From SHZI01 sp964417725 (GTDB lineage Bacteria > Pseudomonadota > Gammaproteobacteria > Steroidobacterales > GCA-2729495): 64,000 nt of DNA. How positions within the stretch are numbered: position 1 is the first letter of the stretch; the number at the start of each line of letters is the position of its first letter. Made by a program: the position numbers and the translations under genes. Shown in pieces: positions 27,926 to 34,679 of the stretch. The notes beneath the pieces are model-generated. The model was not told the origin of the DNA. It ran no database searches and saw only the letters and a list, made by a program, of their open reading frames with translations. The DNA lies in NCBI GenBank assembly GCA_964417725.1, contig CAYQIV010000004.1:1-64000 (forward strand), given 5' to 3'.

Positions 27926-28594
27926 TCAGAGCGAGACAGCCTTGAGTCTTGGCTTCGGCCGCGCGTTGTAGACGACGATGGTCTTGCCGCTGGCCGTGAT
28001 CAGGCCCTGGTCTTCGAGTACCTTCAGTACCCGTCCGGCCATCTCGCGCGAACAGCCGACCAGCCGCGACAGTTCCTGACGGCTGACCTTGATCTGCATG
28101 CCGTCGGGGTGGGTCATGGCGTCGGGTTCGTTGCATAGGTCCATGATCGCGTGAGCGACCCGGCCGGTGACGTCGACGAAGGCGAGGTCGCCAAGTTTGC
28201 GATTGGTGCGGTCGAGGCGGGTGGCCAGTTGGGTGGCCAGCTCGAAGACCAGCCCCGGACTCTCGCTGGCGATCTGCCGAAAGCGGGGGTATGTCATCTC
28301 GGCGATCTCGGATGCCACGCGGGTGCGCACCCAGGCGCTGCGTGCCGGCTGTTCATGGAACAGGCCCATCTCGCCGAAGAACTGGCCCTTGTTGAGGTAG
28401 GCCAGCACCATTTCGTTGCCGTCCTCATCCTCGATCATCACTTCGACCGACCCGTCGATGATGTAGTAGAGGCTGTCGGGCAGGTCCCCGGCATGGATCA
28501 TCACGGTCTTGCCGGGTACCGTGCGTACCCTGCAGTAGGTCAGGAAACGGTTGATCGCCGGTATCTCGCTCAGTGCCTTTCCAGTCGTGGTCAT
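27926..28594 (-). CDS. crp: cAMP receptor protein-like regulator (CRP/Vfr/Clp group)
   Basis: Global transcription regulator, 222 aa: N-terminal cyclic-nucleotide-binding domain, dimerisation helix, C-terminal winged HTH. The cAMP phosphate pocket GEMGLFHEQPARSAWVRT keeps the Glu and Arg-Ser of E. coli CRP. In the C-helix the E. coli Thr127-Ser128 pair reads Thr-Asn (DRTNRKLG). The recognition region GCSREMAGRVLK equals that of Clp/Vfr-type proteins. So cAMP binding is plausible but the Asn change and Clp-like HTH leave room for altered ligand preference. Two CRP-type boxes lie upstream. It has a 14-residue C-terminal tail after VVYN. Confidence 0.93.
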   Translation of the reverse strand: MTTTGKALSEIPAINRFLTYCRVRTVPGKTVMIHAGDLPDSLYYIIDGSVEVMIEDEDGNEMVLAYLNKGQFFGEMGLFHEQPARSAWVRTRVASEIAEMTYPRFRQIASESPGLVFELATQLATRLDRTNRKLGDLAFVDVTGRVAHAIMDLCNEPDAMTHPDGMQIKVSRQELSRLVGCSREMAGRVLKVLEDQGLITASGKTIVVYNARPKPRLKAVSL

Positions 28595-28717
28595 GTGGAG
28601 TCCCTCCCCAGTAAGCCCTTGGTTTGCACACCCGGTACCCGTGAAATGCCACGGGAAATATGTTCAATGGATAGCGAGCCTAAGTCATCGGCAGGACGCC
28701 GCAAAGCCCGATTGACG

Positions 28718-28743
28718 GGAAATGTGAAGCTGCTCACAGGGAC
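28718..28743. promoter_or_regulatory. Perfect CRP-type box upstream of crp
   Basis: TGTGA-AGCTGC-TCACA (28723-28738) matches the E. coli CRP consensus TGTGA-N6-TCACA at all ten core bases, with the A-rich flank GGAAA on the left. Its centre is about 136 bases upstream of the crp ATG, so CRP autoregulation is the simplest reading. A weak -10 (TATCCA on the minus strand, 28673-28668) would place the box near -70. Confidence 0.75.
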
Positions 28744-28753
28744 CGGCCAGGCC

Positions 28754-28775
28754 ATATGTGACCGATTTCTCAAAT
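28754..28775. promoter_or_regulatory. Second, near-consensus CRP-type box
   Basis: TGTGA-CCGATT-TCTCA (28757-28772) with AT-rich flanks on both sides; one mismatch (TCTCA for TCACA). The centre lies 34 bases from the first box and overlaps the coq7 stop codon. Two tandem boxes suggest cooperative or dual regulation. Confidence 0.5.
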
Positions 28776-29408
28776 ATGCCGGGACAGGGTCGTCATCACC
28801 CGTGCGGCGAGCTTCATCAGGCCGGGGACCGGCGCTGGCAGCGGTACACCGCCTTGCCGCATTGCCTGTTCGCCATGACGCATCTCGTCCTCACGCATCG
28901 CGGTGACGATCTGTCTGCTGGCATGGTCACCGCGAGGGAGGCGGTCGAGATGGTCCTCCAGGTGCTCGGCCACCTGTCGTTCTGTCTCGGCGAGGAAGCC
29001 CAGGCTGGCGCGGTCGCCGGCCAGCCCCGCCAGCAGGCCTGCGGCAAAGCCGCCCGCGTACCATGCCGGGGCCAGCAGGCTGGTGTGACCGTCCAGTGCC
29101 CCGAGTCGTGTGGCGCACCAGGCGAGGTGGTCCGATTCCTCGTCGGCGGCGGCCAGCAGCCGGTCGTGAAGCGCCGTGTTGCGGGCGACCAGTGCCTGGC
29201 CGCGATAAAGCGCCTGGGCAGCGATCTCCCCGGCATGGTTGACGCGCATCAGCCGGACCGATGACTGGCGATCCCGTTCGCTCGGCGATTCACCACCACC
29301 GGCGGCCGGAGCCGGCCGTCGTGCATCGGCCGGCCCGGCAAGAATGCGCAGGGCAGCTTCGACCTCGGTGAGGATGCGGCAGCCGAGCCCGATCTGGCGG
29401 TCATCCAT
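28770..29408 (-). CDS. coq7: 3-demethoxyubiquinol 3-hydroxylase, di-iron (Coq7)
   Basis: Di-iron hydroxylase of ubiquinone synthesis, the alternative to the flavoenzyme UbiF. 212 aa. Four-helix bundle ligands are visible: RVNHAGEIAA, ADEESDHLAW, EHLEDHL and MREDEMRHGEQA. Because Coq7 covers the C6 hydroxylation, the two flavin hydroxylases at 36-38.5 kb are more likely UbiH and UbiI than UbiF. The 5' end is 100 bases from the divergent DUF481 gene. Confidence 0.94.
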   Translation of the reverse strand: MDDRQIGLGCRILTEVEAALRILAGPADARRPAPAAGGGESPSERDRQSSVRLMRVNHAGEIAAQALYRGQALVARNTALHDRLLAAADEESDHLAWCATRLGALDGHTSLLAPAWYAGGFAAGLLAGLAGDRASLGFLAETERQVAEHLEDHLDRLPRGDHASRQIVTAMREDEMRHGEQAMRQGGVPLPAPVPGLMKLAARVMTTLSRHI

Positions 29409-29508
29409 TCTGGTGCATCCGTCGAAAGGCCCACCCGATGCCTTCGGGCCATTATCATCCCGTCTTTGCCGGCGGGTAAACCGCGTTCAACCAAGGAGTG
29501 CCACCATC

Positions 29509-30252
29509 ATGTCCCGATATCGCCTCGCCCTGGTTCTGCCTGCCGCGCTCTGCGCGTTTCCGGTCATCGCCGATGACCGGGGACTGAGCGGCAGCGTCAG
29601 CGGCGGCTATGTGGCCACCAGCGGCAACTCGGAAAGCTCGGCCGCCAACCTCAAGGTTGCGACAGGCTATCGGGCGGGCAAGTGGCGGCATGATCTGACG
29701 GCGTCGGCCGTCAGTGGTGGCCAGAGGGATGACTCGACGGGGTTTACCCGGGGTACGGCGGATGCCTACAGTGCCGGCTTCAAGACCGCCTATGACCTCT
29801 CCGTGAACTACTATGGCTTTGCCTCGGCCGATTGGCTCCGGGATCGGTTCAGTGCCTATGACTTCCAGCTCTACGAGACACTGGGCATCGGGCGGCATGT
29901 GCTGGCGGGGCCCGTGCACAAGCTTGACCTCGAGGTTGGTGTCGGCGCCCGCCAGTCCAAATTCCAGTCGACCCCCCCTGGTGAAAGCGACCGGGACCAG
30001 AACGAGCTGGTCGGCCTGCTGCGCGGCGTCTATACGTGGCAGATCAGCGAGACGGCCTCATTCGTGCAGAAAGCGTCGGTGGTCTCCGGTTCGGACAATA
30101 CCTATATCGAGACCAATACGGAGCTCAAGGCCGGCATCGTCGGCAATGTCGGCCTGGTGGTTGGCTATACCGTCAAGCACAACAGCGACGTATTGCCCGG
30201 CCTGGACAAGACCGACACCTTCACCACCGTCGGGATCGACTACAAGTTCTGA
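29509..30252 (+). CDS. DUF481 (YdiY-like) outer-membrane beta-barrel protein
   Basis: 247 aa with a Sec signal (RYRLALVLPAALCAFPVIAD, cleavage near residue 21) and alternating amphipathic strands; the C-terminus is GIDYKF, the terminal aromatic expected of barrels inserted by BamA. Motifs GSVSGGYVATSGNSESSAANLKVATGYR and NELVGLLRGVYTWQISETASF fit DUF481 (salt-induced OMP/YdiY). Function unknown. ATG 29509 follows AAGGAG. Confidence 0.85.
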   Translation: MSRYRLALVLPAALCAFPVIADDRGLSGSVSGGYVATSGNSESSAANLKVATGYRAGKWRHDLTASAVSGGQRDDSTGFTRGTADAYSAGFKTAYDLSVNYYGFASADWLRDRFSAYDFQLYETLGIGRHVLAGPVHKLDLEVGVGARQSKFQSTPPGESDRDQNELVGLLRGVYTWQISETASFVQKASVVSGSDNTYIETNTELKAGIVGNVGLVVGYTVKHNSDVLPGLDKTDTFTTVGIDYKF

Positions 30253-30316
30253 ACCGGCGGCTCCCGCCAGGGGCGCGGGCCTGGGGGTGGGCCAAAACGC
30301 CGGATACCGCGCCGGT

Positions 30317-30345
30317 TTGAAAATCCCCGCCCGCCGGCCTAGAAT
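30317..30345 (+). promoter_or_regulatory. Sigma-70 promoter of rplM-rpsI
   Basis: TTGAAA (30317-30322), 17-base spacer, TAGAAT (30340-30345). Predicted start near 30352, leaving a leader of about 65 nt before rplM. Confidence 0.8.
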
Positions 30346-30360
30346 CACGAGCTTTTCGCC

Positions 30361-30390
30361 GGCCGGCCCCGGGTGACCCGGGCACCGGCC
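30361..30390 (+). promoter_or_regulatory. GC-rich hairpin in the rplM leader
   Basis: Outer stem GGCCGG/CCGGCC (30361-30366 with 30385-30390) and inner stem CCGGG-TGA-CCCGG. In E. coli, L13 represses its own rplM-rpsI mRNA through the leader; this hairpin is a candidate for the same job (inference). Confidence 0.45.
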
Positions 30391-30416
30391 CCACTCCCGG
30401 ATTTTCAGGTGAACCA

Positions 30417-30845
30417 ATGGGCACGTTTTCCGCCAAGGCCAGCGAAGTCAACCGCAGCTGGTATGTCGTCGACGCCACGGACCGCACCTTGGGCCGCCTG
30501 GCATCGGCCATCGCCCACCGCCTGCGCGGCAAGCACAAGGCCGTGTATACCCCGCATGTGGATACCGGCGACTACATCGTCGTGGTCAATGCCGACAAGG
30601 TCCGCGTGACCGGCAACAAGCTCCAGGACAAGGTCTACCAGCGCCATACCGGCTATATCGGCAACCTCAAGACAGTGCCGCTGGGCAAGCTCATGGCGAG
30701 GCACCCCGAGCGCGCGCTGATGACGGCCGTCAAGGGCATGCTGCCCAAGGGCAGCCTCGGCAGTGCGATGCTCCGGAAGTTGCGCGTCTATGCCGGGCCG
30801 GACCATGACCATGTGGCCCAGCAGCCGCAGAAGCTCGAACTCTGA
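30417..30845 (+). CDS. rplM: 50S ribosomal protein L13
   Basis: 142 aa, full length. Recognised by RSWYVVDATDRTLGRLAS, GKHKAVYTPHVDTGDYIVVVNADKV and VKGMLPKGSLGSAMLRKLRVYAGPDHDH. Lies with rpsI in the universal bacterial pair, behind a clear promoter. Confidence 0.98.
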   Translation: MGTFSAKASEVNRSWYVVDATDRTLGRLASAIAHRLRGKHKAVYTPHVDTGDYIVVVNADKVRVTGNKLQDKVYQRHTGYIGNLKTVPLGKLMARHPERALMTAVKGMLPKGSLGSAMLRKLRVYAGPDHDHVAQQPQKLEL

Positions 30846-30871
30846 AATAACGTCAGTTACGGTAGTACACA

Positions 30872-31270
30872 ATGACCACAACAGCTGAACAGTACCTGGG
30901 CACGGGCCGTCGCAAGGCATCCACTGCGCGCGTCATCCTGAGGCCGGGCCGTGGCGATATCACGGTCAACCAGCGCCCGCTGGATGAATTCTTCGGGCGC
31001 AAGACTGCCTGCATGATCGTGCGCCAGCCCCTTGAGCTCGTGCAACTCGGCGAGCGTTTCGACATCCACGTCAATGTGGCCGGCGGGGGTATCACGGGCC
31101 AGGCCGGTGCCATCCGTCACGGGCTGACGCGTGCGCTGATGGCCTATGACGCCAGCCTGCGCGGCGCCCTGCGCAAAGCGGGCTACGTGACGCGGGATGC
31201 GCGTGAGGTCGAACGCAAGAAGGTTGGTCTGCGCAAGGCCCGGCGTGCGACCCAGTTCTCCAAGCGTTGA
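30872..31270 (+). CDS. rpsI: 30S ribosomal protein S9
   Basis: 132 aa, ending in the invariant FSKR tail that reaches the P-site tRNA. Motifs YLGTGRRKASTARV, GRGDITVNQRPLDEFF and GLTRALMAYDASLR. 26 bases after rplM. Confidence 0.98.
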   Translation: MTTTAEQYLGTGRRKASTARVILRPGRGDITVNQRPLDEFFGRKTACMIVRQPLELVQLGERFDIHVNVAGGGITGQAGAIRHGLTRALMAYDASLRGALRKAGYVTRDAREVERKKVGLRKARRATQFSKR

Positions 31271-31322
31271 TGGTTCGTGTTCGTACGCTCATGTCTGTAA
31301 ACGTATGATCGAGCCCGTCCAC

Positions 31323-31396
31323 TGGGGGATCGTCCAGCGGTAGGACATCGGACTCTGACTCCGAGAACCTAGGTTCGAATCCTAGTCCCCCAGCCA
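31323..31396 (+). tRNA. glnV: tRNA-Gln(CUG)
   Basis: Cloverleaf drawn by hand: acceptor TGGGGGA/TCCCCCA, D arm GTCC-AGCGGTA-GGAC, anticodon stem TCGGA/TCCGA with loop CTCTGAC (anticodon CTG at 34-36), T arm CTAGG-TTCGAAT-CCTAG, discriminator G and an encoded CCA. A TATGAT at 31304-31309 is a likely -10. Confidence 0.96.
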
Positions 31397-31402
31397 GACC
31401 AG

Positions 31403-31432
31403 AGAGGCCCGCGAATGCGGGCCTCTTTTTTT
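31403..31432 (+). terminator. Rho-independent terminator of tRNA-Gln
   Basis: Stem AGAGGCCCGC/GCGGGCCTCT around loop GAAT, followed by a run of T to 31432. The T-run ends at the base before the convergent rpiA stop codon. Confidence 0.93.
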
Positions 31433-32095
31433 CTAGCGACGATCCATGCGACGAATCCCCTTGTCGTCGGCGATCAGCAGGATGTCTGCAGGCCGGTGGG
31501 CGAAGATCCCGACCGTCACCACGCCGGGAATCAGGTTGATGCGGGTCTCCATCTCGACCGGGTTGGTGATCTGCAGGTTGTGTACATCGAGGATGTGGTT
31601 GCCATTGTCGGTGACGAAGCCTTCCCGCCAGACCGGCTGGCCCCGCATCCGCACCAGTTGCCGGGCGACGAAATCCCGTGCCATGGGGATGACCTCGATG
31701 GGCAGCGGGAAGGCCCCCAGCACGCCCACCCATTTGCTGTCGTCGATGATGCAGACGAAGCGCCGGGCGGCACCGGCAACGACCTTTTCACGGGTCAGGG
31801 CGCCCCCGCCCCCCTTGATCAGGTGGAAGTGCTTGTTGGCCTCGTCGGCGCCATCCACATAAAGGTCGATTTCCCCTGCGGTACCCAGTTCGCTGACCTC
31901 GAAACCGGCAATACGCAGTCGGGCTTCAGTCGCCCGCGAACTGGCGACCAGCGCCGCCGGTTGCACCCCTTTCCCGCGCAGACCCTCTATGAAGCAGTTG
32001 GCGGTCGACCCCGTCCCGACGCCCAGCACGATCCCGGGCTCGACAAATTCAAGCGCAGCCTCCGCCACCCTGCGCTTTTTCTCTGCCTGGTTCAT
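31433..32095 (-). CDS. rpiA: Ribose-5-phosphate isomerase A
   Basis: Interconverts ribose-5-P and ribulose-5-P. 220 aa (E. coli 219). Motifs GVGTGSTANCFIEGL, YVDGADEANKHFHLIKGGGGALTREK and DNGNHILDVHNL. Start 32095 (MNQAEKKRRVAEAALEFV) fits; the frame is open to 32182 but that part reads through the upstream terminator hairpin. A perfect TATAAT (minus strand, 32141-32136) stands about 40 bases upstream. Confidence 0.95.
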   Translation of the reverse strand: MNQAEKKRRVAEAALEFVEPGIVLGVGTGSTANCFIEGLRGKGVQPAALVASSRATEARLRIAGFEVSELGTAGEIDLYVDGADEANKHFHLIKGGGGALTREKVVAGAARRFVCIIDDSKWVGVLGAFPLPIEVIPMARDFVARQLVRMRGQPVWREGFVTDNGNHILDVHNLQITNPVEMETRINLIPGVVTVGIFAHRPADILLIADDKGIRRMDRR

Positions 32096-32135
32096 CCGGT
32101 GCCCCCCATGTCCGATGACGACGCGCGAGGCAGCG

Positions 32136-32141
32136 ATTATA
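32136..32141 (-). promoter_or_regulatory. Consensus -10 element of rpiA
   Basis: TATAAT on the minus strand; the -35 position at 17-base spacing (CGGGCA, 3 of 6) lies in the stem of the preceding terminator, so terminator and promoter overlap. Confidence 0.55.
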
Positions 32142-32148
32142 AGGAGGT

Positions 32149-32179
32149 AAAAAAAAAGTGCCCGCTGTTCGCGGGCACT
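32149..32179 (-). terminator. Terminator of the small lysine-rich gene
   Basis: Read on the minus strand: stem AGTGCCCGC/GCGGGCACT with a 5-base loop, followed by nine T. It lies 72 bases past the stop codon of the 32251-32364 gene. Confidence 0.9.
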
Positions 32180-32250
32180 CATCTATCGGACCATCCCCTT
32201 TCGGGGAGCGGCGCGGTGCCTTTGGTTGACACCTGCACCGCCGCGCGTCG

Positions 32251-32364
32251 TTAGCGCTTCTTGGCGGCCTTCTTACGAGCCTTCTTCTTGGTGGTCACCT
32301 TCTTGGCGACTTTCTTCTTCGCCTTCTTGGCGACCTTCTTGGTTGCACGCTTCTTCGTAGCCAT
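32251..32364 (-). CDS. 37-aa lysine/alanine-rich histone H1-like protein
   Basis: Short reading frame beginning MATKKRATKKVAKKAKKK and ending RKKAAKKR. About half of the 37 residues are Lys or Arg, arranged as KK pairs separated by Ala, Val or Thr, as in the tails of bacterial H1-like/AlgP/HctA-type DNA-binding proteins. Evidence that it is real: a ribosome-binding site (GGAGATGTGAACT before ATG), an AT-rich promoter (TATATACT) 30-40 bases upstream, a strong terminator downstream, and synonymous use of AAG/AAA with no stop. Expected to coat DNA or RNA; this is inferred from composition only. Confidence 0.8.
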   Translation of the reverse strand: MATKKRATKKVAKKAKKKVAKKVTTKKKARKKAAKKR

Positions 32365-32398
32365 AGTTCACATCTCCGTGTCGGGGTAGACGACGCTG

Positions 32399-32406
32399 AG
32401 TATATA
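32399..32406 (-). promoter_or_regulatory. Probable -10 region of the lysine-rich gene
   Basis: Minus-strand TATATACT at about 32406-32399 in an otherwise GC-rich region, preceded by T-rich sequence; no clear -35 at 17 bases (CTGGCT, 3 of 6). Confidence 0.5.
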
Positions 32407-32487
32407 CAAGACTTTACAAAAAGCCAGCAAGAGGGGTGACGGGGTTATCAGTTCGCGACAGGCACGGTCAACGTGTGATGAACCGTG

Positions 32488-33138
32488 TCAGCAACCCGGA
32501 TGTGACGGCGCCGGTGTACTGCGTCGATGGAGAAGCACCTGCAGGGGAAACCTGCGCGCTGATTTTTCCGTGACGACGCCGTGGAGTGGAACATCCCATT
32601 CCGAGGTACCGAGGACCTCGACCTGCTGGAATGCGTACGCAACCCCTATAAATAAAGGCTTTCGCAGTACACGTTGCCGACGCAGAAATGCCAGTGTGCG
32701 ATCGTAGTAACCGCCACCCATGCCCAGTCTGTTGCCTTCGGCATCGAAGCCGACCAGTGGCGCCAACACCACATCCATGTGCCGTGCGTTGCATGCACGG
32801 CCGTCGCTGTGCACCGGTTCATCGATGCCGTAGCGGTTGGGCTGCAGGCGGGTATGGGGCCCGAAGGGGCGGAACAGGAGACCGTGCGGGGTGATACATG
32901 GCAGGTAGGGCGTGCGCCCATCGCGCCAGAGCGCGGTGATCAAGGGCCAGGTGTCGACCTCGCCGGAAATGGGCAGGTAGCAGGCGATGCGCCGCGCGGT
33001 GCGTATCGCCGGCAGGCGCCACAGCCGCGCAGTGATGACTCGTGATGCACGGTGCGCGGCCCGCGCGGGCTGCAGGTTGCGCCGCTCGCGCAGGACGCGG
33101 CGAAGCCTGGCGCTGTTCGTATCGGTCGAGGAAGTCAT
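32488..33138 (-). CDS. fau: 5-formyltetrahydrofolate cyclo-ligase
   Basis: Converts 5-formyl-THF to 5,10-methenyl-THF with ATP. 216 aa. Motifs IACYLPISGEVDTWPLI, YGIDEP, and the ATP/folate loop LVGFDAEGNRLGMGGGYYDRTLAFL. It follows 6S RNA and zapA as in most gammaproteobacteria (E. coli ygfA). Folate recycling also links it to the glycine cleavage genes at 41-45 kb. Confidence 0.93.
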   Translation of the reverse strand: MTSSTDTNSARLRRVLRERRNLQPARAAHRASRVITARLWRLPAIRTARRIACYLPISGEVDTWPLITALWRDGRTPYLPCITPHGLLFRPFGPHTRLQPNRYGIDEPVHSDGRACNARHMDVVLAPLVGFDAEGNRLGMGGGYYDRTLAFLRRQRVLRKPLFIGVAYAFQQVEVLGTSEWDVPLHGVVTEKSARRFPLQVLLHRRSTPAPSHPGC

Positions 33139-33157
33139 GGTGCGGCTTCAGGAAGAA

Positions 33158-33347
33158 GGACCCTCCCGCCGGTGCCGGTGCGGCCCGTTGCTCTCCGACC
33201 GGGAGCATCAGGTGGGGCCAGCAGCGACAGGGCAGGCTTTCCGCTCGCGGCGGTCATGCACAAGCTGTCATCAGCCAGCGGCCCCAGAAGTTTGATTAAG
33301 GGTCGGGAGACCTTACAGGCGGCTGTCGAACACCACAGGAGGATCCT
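33158..33347 (-). ncRNA. ssrS: 6S RNA
   Basis: The 273-base gap between zapA and fau has no conserved reading frame and is where 6S RNA lies in gammaproteobacteria. On the minus strand the 5' end GGATCCTCC pairs with the 3' end GGAGGGTCC (one wobble). Inside, CTCCCGACC pairs with GGTCGGAG, then a single-stranded bubble, then GGGGCC...GACAG pairs with CTGTC...GGCCCC: the promoter-mimic shape that traps RNA polymerase holoenzyme. A -10 TATACT (33360-33355) predicts the start near 33347. Ends are approximate. Confidence 0.85.
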
Positions 33348-33354
33348 GCGGGGA

Positions 33355-33360
33355 AGTATA
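33355..33360 (-). promoter_or_regulatory. -10 element of 6S RNA
   Basis: TATACT on the minus strand, 7 bases before the predicted 6S 5' end. No good -35 seen. Confidence 0.6.
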
Positions 33361-33411
33361 AACCGGCTGATCGGCAAAACCGTGACGCGGCGCACCAGCG
33401 GCGCCAGCCGC

Positions 33412-33714
33412 TCAGCGTTTGGCCGGGAGTGCGCTCTCGACACGCTCGCGCATGCGGGCCAGGCGTTGTTTTGCATCGGTTTCGAGCACATCGCTGCGAC
33501 CGGTGGCCTGCAGCAGCTCGTTGGCCATGTTGAGCGCTGCCATCACGGCGATGCGGTCAAGGCCGATGACCTTGCCACCATCACGAATCTCGCGCATCTT
33601 GGCGTTGAGGAGTTCGGCAGAGTTGAGCAATGCGGCCTTCTCGCTCGCCGGGCAGGAAATCTGGTATTCCTTCTCGAGAATCCTGACGTTGACGTGTGCG
33701 TACATCTCGGTCAT
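33412..33714 (-). CDS. zapA: Cell division protein ZapA
   Basis: Binds and bundles FtsZ at the Z-ring. 100 aa: N-terminal beta-strand part (VNVRILEKEYQISCPASEKAALLNSAELLNAKMREIRDG) and C-terminal coiled coil (IAVMAALNMANELLQ to the end). Overlaps the upstream zapB-like gene by 4 bases. Confidence 0.94.
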   Translation of the reverse strand: MTEMYAHVNVRILEKEYQISCPASEKAALLNSAELLNAKMREIRDGGKVIGLDRIAVMAALNMANELLQATGRSDVLETDAKQRLARMRERVESALPAKR

Positions 33715-33944
33715 GACCCTTGTTCCATGGCCTTGAGGCGTCCGATCATGGCATCGACCCGGGCACGAACCTGTTCGTTCTTCTGCAGCAAGGTGGCGCG
33801 CTCGGCGATCAGGCTGTCCTGTCGTGTTCTGAGCGACCGGTTTTCTTCCTGGATCTGGCCACAGATCACCACCAGTTCGTCGATGCGCTTTTCAAGCCGT
33901 TCGAGCTCCCCTGCAAAGCCCTTGTCTGTATTGCCCGTGACCAT
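33711..33944 (-). CDS. ZapB-like coiled-coil protein (TIGR02449 type)
   Basis: 77-aa predicted coiled coil (ELERLEKRIDELVVICGQIQEENRSLRTRQDSLIAERATLLQKNEQVRARVDAMIGRLKAMEQ). Proteins of this type precede zapA in many gammaproteobacteria and are taken as division-ring partners. ATG 33944 begins just before the heptads; a TATATT at 33956-33951 is so close that, if it is the -10, the mRNA would be nearly leaderless, or the promoter is elsewhere. Confidence 0.82.
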   Translation of the reverse strand: MVTGNTDKGFAGELERLEKRIDELVVICGQIQEENRSLRTRQDSLIAERATLLQKNEQVRARVDAMIGRLKAMEQGS

Positions 33945-34104
33945 GCCGGCAATATAGATTCGACGCGCCCGCAGGGTCAAATGCAGGAAAGCGTCGGCCG
34001 GTGCTAGGATGGCCGTGCGGCCCACCGGTCTGTCAAAAGGATCGACGTGTGCCGCCGAGTACCGGTCGGCAACCTGTCCCGACCCCCGCCAGAGGCCTTC
34101 CCGG

Positions 34105-34668
34105 ATGCCGGATACGCCAAGCTATTCAGTTCTGGAGCAGCTGCTGCGTGACGCAGGGTGCCCGCTGGATGTGGCAGAGGTCCACGGGCAGTACTGTGGC
34201 CTCGCCTGCGTTCTGGGCGATGGTGCGGCGGTACCGTGGCTGGCCGATATCCGCGAGTCCTGCGACGTGCCGGAGGCCGATCTCGACGGCGTCGGGTCAT
34301 TGATCGGCGCCAGCTGCATGGCCATGGCATCCTGTGACCTCAGCTTCAGCCCCTGTCTGCCTTCGGATGATGAGCCGCTCGCCGACCGGGCCATGGCGCT
34401 GGGCGCATGGTGCCGGGGGTTCACCGCCGGGCTGGCGACGGCGGCCGGCGACCGCGGCGTGATGCCACGGCTCGACGACAGCGAGACCAGCGAGATCATC
34501 GCTGACTTCACCGAGATCGCTCGCGCCTGGGCCGGTATCGATGACGGTGAGGCAGGCGCCGAGGCCGCCTACGCCGAGCTGGTCGAGTATGTACGCGTCG
34601 GTGTCCAGCTGGTCTTCGAGGCGATGCATGATCTCAGGGGGGCGGGACCCCGCCCCGTGCTGCACTGA
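34105..34668 (+). CDS. ygfB: YgfB/UPF0149 family protein
   Basis: 187-aa helical protein (E. coli YgfB 192). Recognised by the pattern SYSVLEQLLRDAGCPLDVAEVHGQYCGLACV, a middle LGAWCRGFTAGL, and the C-terminal AYAELVEYVRVGVQLVFEAMHDL. The role is unclear in most species; in Pseudomonas it affects an antibiotic-resistance regulator. First gene of the ygfB-pepP-ubiH-ubiI string, as in E. coli. ATG 34105 chosen by homology. Confidence 0.92.
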   Translation: MPDTPSYSVLEQLLRDAGCPLDVAEVHGQYCGLACVLGDGAAVPWLADIRESCDVPEADLDGVGSLIGASCMAMASCDLSFSPCLPSDDEPLADRAMALGAWCRGFTAGLATAAGDRGVMPRLDDSETSEIIADFTEIARAWAGIDDGEAGAEAAYAELVEYVRVGVQLVFEAMHDLRGAGPRPVLH

Positions 34669-34679
34669 CCGGGGTGCCG

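Noticed and set aside
33135..33491. Minus-strand open frame covering the zapA-fau gap
   Set aside because: The region is better explained as 6S RNA; the predicted peptide is low-complexity and lacks an RBS.
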